A DNA stretch of 64,000 nucleotides from Rhynchopus euleeides (Eukaryota > Euglenozoa > Diplonemea > Diplonemida > Diplonemidae): NCBI GenBank assembly GCA_963210315.1, contig OY723320.1, forward strand, positions 558,001-622,000, read 5' to 3'. How positions within the stretch are numbered: the first letter of the stretch is position 1; each line of letters opens with the position of its first letter. Below, piece by piece: positions 44,089-54,399 of the stretch. The translations under genes were made by a program, and so were the position numbers. Below the pieces are notes generated by a model. It was not told the DNA's origin and did no database searches. It worked only from the letters and a program-made list of their open reading frames with translations.

Positions 44089-44528
44089 TGGGGCAAGGGG
44101 TCAGTGTGTCCCTTGCCTCCCTGCTTCTAGTTTCAGGCACCTCGGATGTGTCCCGATGCACAGCCAATCTAGCCCGGTGTCTCTCGCCGCCCTTGCTTCC
44201 AGGCGAGTGACTGGTTGGGTGGGTCGAGGGGATGGGGGGAGGGGAGGGGGGGGGTCGCACTCTTATTAAGAGCTAAGCGATTCGTGCAGAGCTCCCAGCA
44301 GGCTTGATTGATTTTGCCATTCCAGCGCAGCACAGGCCGGGTATAGGAACCTATCTGGGGCACAACCTGCAGAACGAGTCACCACTCTCTGTGTTTTCCC
44401 GTCTTTGTAGCCCCTATGCAGTGAAGGAGGAAATGGAACACAGGGAAAGCAGGTCCGATTGCAGAGCCCACATCTCACCTCATCACAGGGTCCCCACCCA
44501 CACAGGGGTCAGCGGCACGGTGGAGATA
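44089..44528. promoter_or_regulatory. Upstream region / 5' UTR of the GT77-like gene
   Basis: The frame of the downstream gene stays open to about 44,304 without an ATG that gives a signal anchor. A purine-rich tract at 44,229-44,256 precedes it. No core promoter motif was pinned down. Confidence 0.35.
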
Positions 44529-46292
44529 ATGTCTGTCAGTCGGATGCTACTCGTGTTGCTGATGTTCACGACGATTGTGCTTCTGAGTCCGGGTGGGGGG
44601 GCTCTACGCCCGCTGTCACTGCCGTTGCGATCTTTAGCATTGATAGCATCACCACCCGACAAGAGCTTACAACGGCTTTCTCTCGCCTTTCTGAAGGGGG
44701 TGGCGAAACACAACTTTGTCTTCGTGATTATATACAAATTTCAAGTGGACCAACAGAATCTCGCACGCATGTGGAGAGAGAACGCGGAACAGGTGGGTGT
44801 GACAAACTACGTCGTCTCCGCATTCAAAGACAGCTACGACAAGGCCGTCGAAGAGTTTGGGGGAAATCACACTTTTGCGGCTGAGCCTGTGCATGCGAAG
44901 GTAGACAACGGGGTGAAGCTCAGTGTGCTGGCCAGGCTTCGCGCTGTGGTGGACATCCTCGAGCTTGGTGTGGGGTGCACGTTGATAGACATCGACGCGA
45001 TGATAGTCAGGGACCCGACACCGCTTCTCTTGAAATACCCCGAGGCGGACATCCTTGCAACCTCTGATGGAATGGCTGCGAGTGACTACGGCGCCTCACA
45101 CGACCTGGAGGACCCCTTCATCATGACTTACGACTTCAACATCGGATTCTGCTGGTTCAAGGCAAACCGCCGCACCCTAGCGTTCATCCGAACGTGGCGG
45201 GACCTATACCTCAAAAACGACCGACAGTGGGACCAGAGGCTCTTTGGCGAGGTGCTCCGCAATGCGAAGCACCCCTTCGACCCCCCAGGGAAGTACAGGC
45301 CCGTCAACGGCACGTGGGCTGTGGAGGGGCTCCCCTACGGGCTGTACCCCTTCTTCAACAGGACCGTTGTGGTGGGGATGCTCTCCTCCGTCACCTTCCG
45401 CAACGGGTTTGCCCTCCACGGGTCCCTCTGGGAGCGGTACGACAAGCTGGACAGGCTGCCGTATGTGGTGCACCCCACCGCACACCAGGACAAGGAATTC
45501 GCCGCACGCGAGCAGCTCGCGGGTGGCACATCTCCACTGTCATACTACAACGACCCTGCAGGGTACCTCACCTTCGATCTGAACATTCCCGAGCTGGGAG
45601 TGGGTCCGGGGAGCAGTGTTGATTACAAGATGGTTCGGAAGAACCTGCGCCGCGACATCAGCCTCCAGGCAACGACGTTCTGGCGTGCGCTGCTGAACAA
45701 ACAGCTGGTGCAGATCGGGCAGGCGATTGCGATTGCGCGGATGATGAAGCGGGTGCTGGTCCTCCCCCCTCTGATTGTGCCGACAGTCATGCACGGGTGG
45801 CTCTCTGAGTATGCCTACCAAGGCGACGGGGCAGACCGCAGTGTGATCTGGAGCAGCACCAGCGTGTGGCTGATCAACCACCACCACGTCGTCACGCATG
45901 ACTACATCTCCCTGAGGGAGTACTCATTCATGCACAACCCGATGGTGCCGCGTGAGGTTCGCCACAGCGTCAAGCAGATGCCGCACCGCAGGTTGAACGA
46001 AACTACGGCGAAGGCGCTTGGCGTGGAGATGGCAAACAGGGAAGACGCGCGTGTGGTGCACTTCAACACCACAGAGGGCTCGTTTGCCTTCGACGAGGGG
46101 AAGAACGACCGCGAGGAGTTCCGGAGGGGCGCGTCCGGGCCGTTCTTCCGGCGGCAGAAGGCCCGCTGGATGGACGAGAACGATTACTCATTCTCTCCGG
46201 CAGGGGAGGAGATGGACCACGTTGCGAACCTCTCCGCTCTCCTGGCAGAGGCTGTGGCCCTGTACGGAGAGGAAGCCCCAGGGGGGCCCTAA
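44529..46292 (+). CDS. GT77-like glycosyltransferase (XEG113-type)
   Basis: A single uninterrupted exon of 587 codons. The ATG at 44,529 was chosen because it begins a type II signal anchor (residues 6-21, MLLVLLMFTTIVLLS). The catalytic region (about residues 60-335) has the DxD motif at 154-156 in CTLIDIDAMIVRDP, then TYDFNIGFCWFKA and DQRLFGEVL, then FALHGSLWERYDKL. This is the pattern of the nucleotide-diphospho-sugar transferase family (Pfam PF03407, CAZy GT77). The C-terminal ~250 residues (FDLNIPELG ... ATTFWRALLNKQLVQIGQAI ... MMKRVLVLPPLIVP) match the extension of plant and green-algal XEG113-like arabinosyltransferases, which act in the Golgi on hydroxyproline-rich glycoproteins. 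The substrate here is inferred. Three or four NxT/S sequons fit a lumenal enzyme. The start and stop are clean and no damage was seen. Confidence 0.85.
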   Translation: MSVSRMLLVLLMFTTIVLLSPGGGALRPLSLPLRSLALIASPPDKSLQRLSLAFLKGVAKHNFVFVIIYKFQVDQQNLARMWRENAEQVGVTNYVVSAFKDSYDKAVEEFGGNHTFAAEPVHAKVDNGVKLSVLARLRAVVDILELGVGCTLIDIDAMIVRDPTPLLLKYPEADILATSDGMAASDYGASHDLEDPFIMTYDFNIGFCWFKANRRTLAFIRTWRDLYLKNDRQWDQRLFGEVLRNAKHPFDPPGKYRPVNGTWAVEGLPYGLYPFFNRTVVVGMLSSVTFRNGFALHGSLWERYDKLDRLPYVVHPTAHQDKEFAAREQLAGGTSPLSYYNDPAGYLTFDLNIPELGVGPGSSVDYKMVRKNLRRDISLQATTFWRALLNKQLVQIGQAIAIARMMKRVLVLPPLIVPTVMHGWLSEYAYQGDGADRSVIWSSTSVWLINHHHVVTHDYISLREYSFMHNPMVPREVRHSVKQMPHRRLNETTAKALGVEMANREDARVVHFNTTEGSFAFDEGKNDREEFRRGASGPFFRRQKARWMDENDYSFSPAGEEMDHVANLSALLAEAVALYGEEAPGGP

Positions 46293-46705
46293 GGGAGGAC
46301 AATGCCAGGCTTGTTGTGCCTTGGGGTGTGCGCGTGAGGTAAGGAGATCGGGGAAATCGGGGGATAGGTGGGTGGGTGGGGAGGGGGGAGGGGGGGAGCA
46401 TACCTGAAGCTTATTCTGACAAAAAGCGGCCAAAAGCCCGGTACTTATACTCAGTTTTTTCTTGGTTTTCGTGACCTGTTTCATCCCATTTTTTGGGCGG
46501 TGCGCACCGCAGGTGACCCGAAAAACCCCGAAAACGGCATGTTTCAGAACATTGGGATCCCTGGTGCCCCCGGACGTGTTCTGCGGATGAGTCCATATTT
46601 TATTAGACCCCGTACAGAAACACGAGAAAACGTGGGAATATGGAGTTTGACCCTGGAGAAGAGAGTGGTGCACCCTTAGAGGTGGTCCAGAGAATGCAAA
46701 GAGGT
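46293..46705. other. Downstream of GT77-like gene; no gene seen
   Basis: G-rich tract at 46,366-46,400, then AT-richer sequence with short frames. A donor-like GAG|GTAAGG occurs at about 46,339, which may belong to the 3' UTR. Confidence 0.4.
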
Positions 46706-46945
46706 CCACAGGGGGGGTCTGGGGGGCGGAGCCCCCCAGCCGCCGGAGGCCACGGTAGCGAACACCTGTTCCTTGTGGGGTACAGATTCTGTGGTGAGTT
46801 GGGTGCGTCCTCCTGAGGGCGGTCTCTGGATTCCATGACCTGATGTGATCCCAAAGGGCTTGGTCGACAGGCATACGTCACGCGGGGGTCTGGGGGGCGG
46901 AGCCCCCCAGCCGCCGGAGGCCACGGTACTGAACATCTGTTCCTT
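46706..46945 (-). repeat. G-hairpin dispersed repeat, two units
   Basis: Two copies (46,706-46,757 and 46,886-46,930) of GGTCTGGGGGGCGGAGCCCC followed by GCCGCCGGAGGCCACGGTA. Same family as 1,778 and 50,476. Confidence 0.8.
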
Positions 46946-47463
46946 GTGCGGTACAGTCCATCTTCCTGAATTGCGTAAATTTTTCCCAAGGGTTCGATGA
47001 GGGCGCCAAGGCTCGTCAGTGCGGGCTGGATCGTCGCCTCAAAGCTAGAGGTTCAATGACAGACACTGAGGACATGGGCCAGGCCCCATGGGCGGGCCCG
47101 CCCGGGCCCCATTTTTGGTCCATTTTTTCCTCCTCCCGAAAATGCGTTTATTTGCATCATTGGGATCCGTGGCTCACGCCATAGTATTTTTCTTTCTCCG
47201 GAAATATTATTTGTTCACACCATTTGGGCCTGAGCCACCAAGAACAAAAAATTATTGGCAATTCTGAATGGTATGGCTAAAACCCACTTTTTCGGTGACC
47301 CAAAAAGTACCTAAGAAGTACCCAAATTTGACTTTTTTTTAGGGGGGGTGTCAAAACTTATTTTCTGCCGGTTTCAGTCTGGATTTGTGGTCAGAGGCAC
47401 CCCATGGCCAAAATGACCCCACCACGATCCGCACAGATCCCAAACGTTCAAAAGAACGGGGTT
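46946..47463. other. No gene seen; recurrent words
   Basis: Includes GGTGACCCAAAAAGTACC (47,295), shared with 30,797 and 50,031, and TGACCCCACCACGATCCGC (47,414). A GC palindrome GGGCCCGCCCGGGCCC lies near 47,095. Confidence 0.5.
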
Positions 47464-47734
47464 ATGGAAAATTCGTGAGGGGGGTCCCGCTGGGTGGGTG
47501 GGTGGCTGGGGTGGGGCGGCGAGCTGCCTGCCGGGTGGCGACCTCACACACCCTGCACCTGCACCGCCATCCTGTACTGTCCTGCCATCCCTACTGTCCC
47601 GCCAGCCTATGCTGTACCGCCAATCCTGTTGTTCGAGCATGCCGCAGTACACGGCTCTCTCGCCTCTGCCACATGTGGCCAACAGCACAATGTGTCGGCT
47701 TGCGACCTGCACTGCCACCTGCACCTGCGACCTG

Positions 47735-49666
47735 ATGGATTCCAGTGCAGTGAAGACGAAGTCCGTGTGTGCAGCCGCCAACTACACGGTGGACTCCAGC
47801 CACCCTAGCGGGAGTCTGGGAGCGGGAGTCTGAGAGGGTGTCTTTTTCTGCAGTATGTACTGGAGACTCCCGCTAGCGGGAGTCTATTTTCCAGCTAATT
47901 TAGGCTAAAGACTCCCGCTAGCGGGAGTCCGAGACTCCCGCTAGTTGAGACTCCCGAAAAGGGTTACCCTACCCCCGCTGGAGTCCACCGTGTATGCGGC
48001 ACATGACCCTGCCTTCGCCGCATTCATCGCGAGAGAATGTCCGCATGTAATCAAGGTGTCTGGGCTACTGTGGCAAAAAGCTTCGAACGGCCGCTTCTGC
48101 ACCACTGCGGCCGCCTGTTGGTCCCTCTCGCAGCTCGTTGACGGCGACGATACCGTCCTCGATTTCCTCCTGCGCATCCTTCTTTCGTGAAGTTGCAAAT
48201 AGGGATACGAAGACGTACGAGGCTGTGATGGAGTTGGAGGGGGACCGCGAGACTGTGCGGAGGATGGGAATCTGCTTCGCGCACCTCGTGTACCCCTGCA
48301 TTCTGTTTGTGTCACGGTTCTCGAAGAGCGAGGCCCAGGCAAGTGACACTTGCCAGCTCGGGTTCTCCTCGGAGTTGTTCCGCTTCCTCGCCTGGCGCTT
48401 GTGGCAAGCGGAGGCGAATGCAGAGGACGGGTACCTCCAGAGCTGGAGAGATCACCAGGAAGACTGCTTCGGCCAGTCCCTGTGCCTCTCGTTCGAGTCT
48501 GCAACGTGCACACTGAAGGGCAGTGTTCCCGAGGAACTGGCGATGACTATGGAAAATGCATGTACAATTGCTTGCACTGTAAATTTTGACTATCCTCCTC
48601 GCCGCACAGGTGTCAGAGGAACAGTTGAACGAGGTTGTCCCCACTCTTCTCGCTGAATCTGGTGTCGCCAAATACTATGGTGCCCACCACGATATTCTTC
48701 CTTCTTTGAGGTGTTGACGCTTCCACCACGTGCGAGGAGAGGGAAGATTGGAAAACAATTGTCGGTTGGGGGCTGGTAAAGCCAAGTGGACAAGGACAAC
48801 CAGAAAACAATAAGAGGACGGCAGCCACACACACAGAACTGTCCATACGTAACAAATGATCCGTCGCACCTGCCGACTCAACGGCCCAAGGTTAGCGGCA
48901 TCGGCCGAAGTCGGACGGTGGGTGGGCTTCTCACCAGGGTTCGACCCTCTGCCCCAAGGTGGACAAGGCCGACGCTGAGAAGTTTCTCCGCACATCCATC
49001 CACCGTTTTGCTTCCGGTTGCTACACCGAGTACAAGAGATACTCCCAGTCCACGGAAGGGATGGCTGCAGAGAGAACAGGCGCACTGGGACCTGCGGTCC
49101 TGGAAGGGGTCTGCGGCAGGATGCGGAGGGTGTTGGTGATGAATGGGGGGGGTCGCTATCCGGGATGGTGTCCTCCGCGCCAAGCTCTGTTGCATGCAGC
49201 ATTGGGTTGATGGCACCTCTCCAGGTGTCACAGAGGCCCAGATCTCTTCTCTGGGGGGAAAGCTGGAGGCGGTGCAGGAGAGGAAGCTCCGTCTTGGCAA
49301 GCTGCGACTTGCGGAACTCGAAGTCGCGAGGATCGCAGACAATAACGCATCTGAGCGCAAGCGCAAGCGGCCTTGATTGACAGTATTTGCATTGTATTCC
49401 ACTGTGATGTGTCGTGGTTAAAGGGGGTGTTGGTGCAGCAAGCCCTGGCACGCGGGATCCTCAACTGCCAGAGTAAAAACAAACCCGCTATTCTTGAACT
49501 CATTGAGAGTATGGACCGGTGTTTTACTCTGTCGGAACTGAGGGAATATGCGGAGGCGAGGGAACTCGTAGTCCGCCCAGAGTGGAGTCAGGAAGGGTTA
49601 CTCGCGAAGCTTCAGGACCACGACACGGAACACATCGAGATTCCAGCGGTTGAAGAAGGAGAGTAG
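47735..49666 (+). pseudogene. Gene X copy 3, interrupted by a MITE and decayed
   Basis: Follows copy 2 from the common upstream word ATGGAAAATTCGTGAGGGG (47,465) to the 3' flank. It differs by a 208-bp MITE near codon 17 (47,785-47,992) and by about 250 bp of unrelated sequence replacing 17 bp at about 48,682-48,934. That replacement ends in an acceptor-like TTCTCACCAG, so it could be an intron that copy 2 lost, but the resulting frame does not match. Copy 3 also has small frame-changing differences downstream. The SAP-like C-terminus is still nearly intact (FTLSELREYAEAREL). Taken together the copy is probably non-functional. The ordinary 48-bp intron is retained in a slightly altered form. 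Confidence 0.6.
47785..47992. mobile_element. 208-bp MITE, TSD TA, in gene X copy 3
   Basis: Ends CACGGTGGACTCCAGC and GCTGGAGTCCACCGTG (perfect 16-bp inverted repeats), TA at 47,783-47,784 and 47,993-47,994. The empty site (GCCGCCAACTATGCGGCAC) is present at about 13,954 and 28,997. The interior has palindromes GACTCCCGCTAGCGGGAGTC. A TA target suggests Tc1/mariner-like mobilisation. Confidence 0.9.
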
Positions 49667-50069
49667 AGCGTAGACGGTCCAGAGGCTGTAGTAAGCCAGT
49701 AGAGCCGTAGAGAGAGTGCGGGTGCCACAGCCCCAAAACCCCCCACCCCCTCCCCTCACTTCCTGCCTGCAGGTCCCTTTTTGTTGTAACCCTCAACCAG
49801 CAAACTGCCCCTGAACTGATCTCCCACTCCTCTCCTCCCAGCATTCACAGGCACAACTGCCTGAACCAGACCCGCATTTCACGGGTGAAGTTTGTCACCT
49901 AGACCACAAAAATGACCCCACTACGATCCGCGCGGAGTCCAAAAAGTACAATGGGGGAAGAAAATCACGATTCTGGGAGGTCGAATTTTTCCACCCAAGA
50001 AAATAAGTTTTGACACCCCCCCCCTTTTTCGGTGACCCAAAAAGTACCCAAGAAGTACCCAAATTTGAC
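49667..50069. repeat. 3' flank of gene X copy 3
   Basis: Aligns with 30,431-30,833, with differences mainly in C-run length. Confidence 0.7.
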
Positions 50070-50292
50070 TTTTTTTTGGGCGTCAGCCAGACCACTGAAA
50101 ATCCTTATACTCATACCGGGCAACATTCAGGTATGGGGGGGAGGCCGCTTCGTGTTTTTTTTGTTGTGGATTGTTGCCAGGGTAGTAGGGTGACCTCTCC
50201 GATTTTCCAAAACTGCTGGTTTACTGGTTTGGGGGACGGTCGCCGGCAGACCGTTGAAATGCCCGTGTTAGCCAGGCACACTCACGTTTCAG

Positions 50293-50439
50293 GTATCGTG
50301 TCGCATGTCACGCATGTCGCCAACGCGGCGAGTGTACCTCCCAGGTGGGGAAGTCCGACCTCCTGTCCGATGTCAGCCAGGCTTCGAAGAAGCGCTTCAT
50401 GGATGTGGTGCTGACCTCCTACTCAGCACTGTATCCGGG
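50293..50439 (+). CDS. Exon-like stretch, Cys-rich, unknown protein
   Basis: Preceded by an acceptor-like ACGTTTCAG and followed by a consensus donor GTAAGT at 50,440. About 49 codons read RYRVACHACRQRGECTSQVG, then SDVSQASKKRFMDVVLTSYS. The CxxC...C pattern could be a zinc knuckle or finger. A second exon-like stretch is at 51,201, but its phase does not match this donor, so a joint gene model is not supported. Confidence 0.35.
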
Positions 50440-50475
50440 GTAAGTGAGATAGACAGACGGGCACACGCTATATCG

Positions 50476-50700
50476 GGGGTCTGGGGGGCGTGAGCCCCCC
50501 AGCCGCCGGAGGCCACGGTAGTGAACATCTGTTCGTGTGGGAGAACAGATTCTGTGTGAGTTGGCTGCGTCCTGAGGCGACTGGAGTGGTTGGATCCCCC
50601 GACCTGATGGGATTCGAAGGACTTGAGTACGAGACATGCGCCACAGGGGGGTCTGGGGGGCGGAGCCCCCCAGCCGCCGGAGGCCACGGTAGTGAATGTC
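50476..50700 (-). repeat. G-hairpin dispersed repeat, two units
   Basis: Units at 50,476-50,520 and 50,646-50,693, closest to those at 46,706. Both are followed by GTAGTGAA. Confidence 0.8.
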
Positions 50701-50949
50701 TGGCTGTTGGCTGCAAAAAAAACGGGAAAAGGGTGGGTGTCAGGAGGACATATCCTCATCCCCCACGAGAAAACGCCTTGAAAAATTTCTGGTTTTTTTT
50801 TCCAGAAATCTCATTTTTTTTATAAATTTCCCCAAACCAGAAAACCGGCTTTTTCTGGTTTGGAAACCTCTCAGAAAGGGCACCCTATTCCCCTGATTGT
50901 TGGGCAGGGGGCTGTTCGGTGCGTGCCTTTGGCACAGCCCTCAGAAAGG

Positions 50950-51727
50950 TGCCTCGGTGCAGTTTCAACGAGGTCATCATGCCTTGTGCTTCCTTCTTCT
51001 CGACTTCACTACCCCCCCCCCCCCGACCTTGAAGACAAAACTTGAGGACAAACACTGCGAGAAGGGTGTTGGGGGGAGGCTTGCCTTTTTGCCTTCACTC
51101 TCGGCAACCAACCCCCCATCCAAAGCTTATCCGATGTCCGTTCTACGCCAACATTTTTTTGTTTCCCCCCCTTCATTTCCGAGCGAATAACCCATTTCAG
51201 GGCTCATACTGAGATACCACGGAGATGTGCAGTCTGTGTTCTACCTCTGCAAACTCTGCCCCCGCGTGCACGCATTCAGCCGCAGTCAGGCTAGGCTGGA
51301 GGGAAAGTGCAGCCGGGCAGCTCTTTGTTGAGCTGTGGCTCCACTACCCAAAGAAGAATTCAGTATCTGCAACTAGGGATGGGGGGGAGGGGGTGGGGGG
51401 GTGGGTGTGTGTGTGTGTGGTGGGTGGGCGTTAGTGTGTCGCACAACTCACACACGCACACGCACAGGGTGGGCTATGATCCGCGCAGGATCTCCCCACA
51501 CAAAACGTGGTCACCACACACATACACACACGCACACCTTCTCTATTTTTTTCTGCCCCTCTGAGCAGAGGAAAGGCCTCTCCACCCACCCCCACCCCCC
51601 TCCCCCCCTCCACTTCGCTATATACCTTTCCCCTAGCCCCCTAGCCCCCTAGCCCCCCCCCCCCCACGAGTGAAGGGTGGTCATTCTTGTGCTCCCTTCA
51701 ATTTCGATTTCACTACCCCCCCCCCTA
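50950..51727. repeat. Poly-C/low-complexity region with CTTGTGCTTCCTTC repeats
   Basis: CTTGTGCTTCCTTC followed by a C run occurs at about 50,981 and, in variant forms, at 51,687 and 53,783. A separate module (TGCCTTTCCATTCACTCTC, then CAAACCCCCC) occurs at about 51,090, 53,995, 56,812 and 60,231. The TA-flanked elements sit at or near these C runs. Confidence 0.6.
51201..51331 (+). CDS. Exon-like stretch with CxxC, unknown protein
   Basis: Follows CCCATTTCAG. The frame gives RYHGDVQSVFYLCKLCPRVH and ends KCSRAALC with TGA at 51,329. It may be a terminal exon with a zinc-binding CKLC motif. No partner exon was established. Confidence 0.3.
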
Positions 51728-52424
51728 GGCATAGCTTCCGATAAGAATCCGACCCCCGGACCCCTCCGACCCCCGACCCCCGACCCCCCCTTAGCAAAAC
51801 TACCCCCCCTCCCAAAAAATCTCGGGGGTTTCCCGGGGCAACGGGGTTCCCCCCTCTCCTGCGTTGTTTGGGCTCCGTGCGGATCGTAGTGGGGTCACTT
51901 TGTTGGTGCAGGTGCCACAGAACACCTCTGAAATGCGGATGTGGTTCCTTGAGAAAAGGGGAGTCGGAACCTCGGGGGTCGGAATCCGACCCCCGACCCC
52001 CCGACCCCCCATTTTTCGGGGGGTCGGAGGGGGTCGGGGCTATATCTCGACCCCCCATTCTTGGGGGGGTCAGGATCCGGAAGATGGGGGGTCTGAAACA
52101 GTGGTCAAACTCGGGTTGGAATTTTCGCGTTTTTCTCGGGGGTCGTAGAATGGGGGTCGGAAACTAGGGGTTGGAATATGGGGTGGTCGGCCCCCCTTCC
52201 GACCCCCCACACGGGGTTTTCAAAACCCCGTTCTTTGGACTATTTGGAGTTTGTGCGGATCGTAGTGGGGTCATTTTTGACATGGGGTGCCTGTTATCAC
52301 CCCTTATTGGTGGTCCCCATCCAGGCCACATTCCTTAGGAAATGGTAAGGCGACCCCCTCCGACCCCCCTCCCGACCCCCGACCCCTGCGACCCCCGACC
52401 CCCGCTTATCGGAAGCTATGCCCC
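51728..52424. mobile_element. TA-flanked element E5 (697 bp), CCGACCCCC subterminal repeats
   Basis: Left end GGCATAGCTTCCGATAAG, right end CTTATCGGAAGCTATGCC plus CC. TA at 51,726-51,727 and 52,425-52,426. The interior consists largely of CCGACCCCC / GGGGGTCGG words and two copies of TGCGGATCGTAGTGGGGTCA (inverted form of the gene X flank motif). No coding capacity. Confidence 0.8.
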
Positions 52425-52426
52425 TA

Positions 52427-53583
52427 GGGGTGGGTCACTGGGGGAAACATTGGCCAATTTTTGAGATGTGCGTTTTTGACCCTAAAAAGGTGATTCTGGT
52501 GCCAGAAAGTGCCCAATATGCTCCGGAAACTCAATTCCGCCCACTCCCAGGGGGTGGTATGCCCCCGACGATGCCGTTTTTAGCAACCAATTTTTTTGGG
52601 GCAGAACTTGTACCTGGGCTGCACTCCACAGGACACATCAAGCAGAGCAAACACACCTCAACCTGCCAGATGCACAGAAGAACTGTTGTCGTTGATTGTT
52701 CTGAAACATAACAGCTTCTCGGTGCCCTCCAGAGGCCAAAAGGCAAGCCAATGTGAGGTGATCGCACCAGGAAAAGTTGTGGGAGAAGTATGGTACAGTT
52801 CGTGTCCCGTTTGACGCTGTTCTTCGGGAGCTTACGGCAGCTGGTCTGTGGCACGGGTGCATCCGTTGCCAAGGAGCGCGTCCTCGGGTGTGGTACCTCA
52901 CCTGTGAGCATGTGGTACAGGGACGAAAGACGAGAGTCTCTCAGATGCCTCCTCTGATGGGAGGCAGCGGACTGGAACAGGCACCTGGTACAGAAGGCAC
53001 GGGTACAAGAAGTGGCCCAGAAATATCGCACAGCAGAAGCGCAACATTTGCCTGTCTCAGCTTCCAGCCCCAACTTCCGCTCAACGGTATTGTCGGGAAG
53101 TACTCAGGCATGTCTGCATTGTCAAATTTGAGGCTGACTGGGAGCCACAAATGACTGGATTGAGGGGGTCTCCGGAATCTACAGTTGAGATACGGGCCAG
53201 TCTCTCAAAGGAAGAGGAAATCAGATCTGATTGCTCTCGCCGACGAGCAAGGCGTTATGCAGGACGCAATTCATGTACCAGAACTACGGACGGACCTCCT
53301 GAGGGCCATCCGGCGTCGCTGGCAGTCACTGAGGGTGATACAAAGGGCAACAGCGGAAATAAGCAGACTGCACAAATAGCCTCAGGTACAAGTTCTGTCC
53401 CAAAAAATTTGGTCGCTAAAAACGGCATCGTCGGGGGCATACCACCCCCTGGGAGTGGGCGGAAATGAGTTTCCGGAGCATATTGGGCACTTTCTGCCAG
53501 CAGAATCACCTTTTGAGGGTCAAAAACTCGTTTCTCAAAATTTGACCAATGTACACGCTTTTTTAGGTGCAGTGACCCACCCC
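52427..53583. mobile_element. TA-flanked long-TIR element C (1,157 bp)
   Basis: Ends GGGGTGGGTCACTG and CAGTGACCCACCCC. The inverted repeats extend about 190 bp inward with moderate divergence. TA at 52,425-52,426 (shared with the left neighbour) and 53,584-53,585. The interior has a plus-strand fragment reading RKRKSDLIALADEQGV ... VPELRTDLLRAIRRRW, a SAP-like or coiled-coil piece, and other broken frames. No transposase was recognised. Confidence 0.85.
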
Positions 53584-53585
53584 TA

Positions 53586-54399
53586 CCCCCCCCCCCCCCA
53601 CCCACCCTCTTCCTCACAGTCAAGCTATTCAATCTGCACCCCCCACACCCCCCCCCCTCTTTGATTTTGCGTTGCCGACACCCCCCGTCCCCCTCAAGGG
53701 TTAGGACCAACATTGCGAGGCTGATCAAACCCCCCCTCAAGGGTTAGACGCAACCTGCATAACGAGTGAAGGGAGATTATCCTTGTGCTTCCTTCTGCTT
53801 CAACACCCCCACCCCCCTCGCATCAAGGATGGAGGTAGTGCCTTCCTGATTTGGAGCAGGTTTGAACATGGTCGAGAACAGCATTTGTTGTCTTTGAACT
53901 TACCTATCACCCCCTACCCTCGCCTCAAGGGTTGTGACAGCCCCCCCCCCCCCCCCCCAGAGGAGGTGCTGCGAGAAGGTGCTGGGAGATTTACTTTTCC
54001 ATTCCCTCTCGACGATCAAACCCCCCCCCCCAGAGGAGAGGTCTGTCTGTGGGCAACACCACAGCCATCACTGGTGGGGAAGTGGCTGCTGCGCCGCCTG
54101 CCACCTTCAGTTGTGCCAGTGGGAGGGCTGGAACTCACTTGGGGGCGCTCTGTTTGATCTCTTGTCCCTCATGCACTGAAGGGTGCATGGCACACAAAGA
54201 GATGCAGGCAGTGCCTGCTGCATGGAGCAGCACCCTCGCCCCGAGGTGCTGCGCATGCCGACCGCAGCATCTCGAGCTATCTTTATGTATCCCCCGTGTG
54301 TGTGTGTGCTGCAAGTGTAATGTGGGGCTGGCGTGTTTGATCCATCTGTGTCTTTCCCAGGCGCAAAAGTTGAAAAGGGGGAGGTGGGGGGGGGGGGTA
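53586..54399. other. No gene seen; C runs and dispersed module
   Basis: Contains C runs up to 18 bp (53,940-53,957) and one copy of the module TTTCCATTCCCTCTCGACGA (53,996). Open frames are short. Confidence 0.5.

Noticed and set aside
50293-51331. One gene joining the exon-like stretches at 50,293 and 51,201
   Set aside because: The donor leaves two bases of a codon while the downstream frame needs one, so the junction does not keep the good reading frame.
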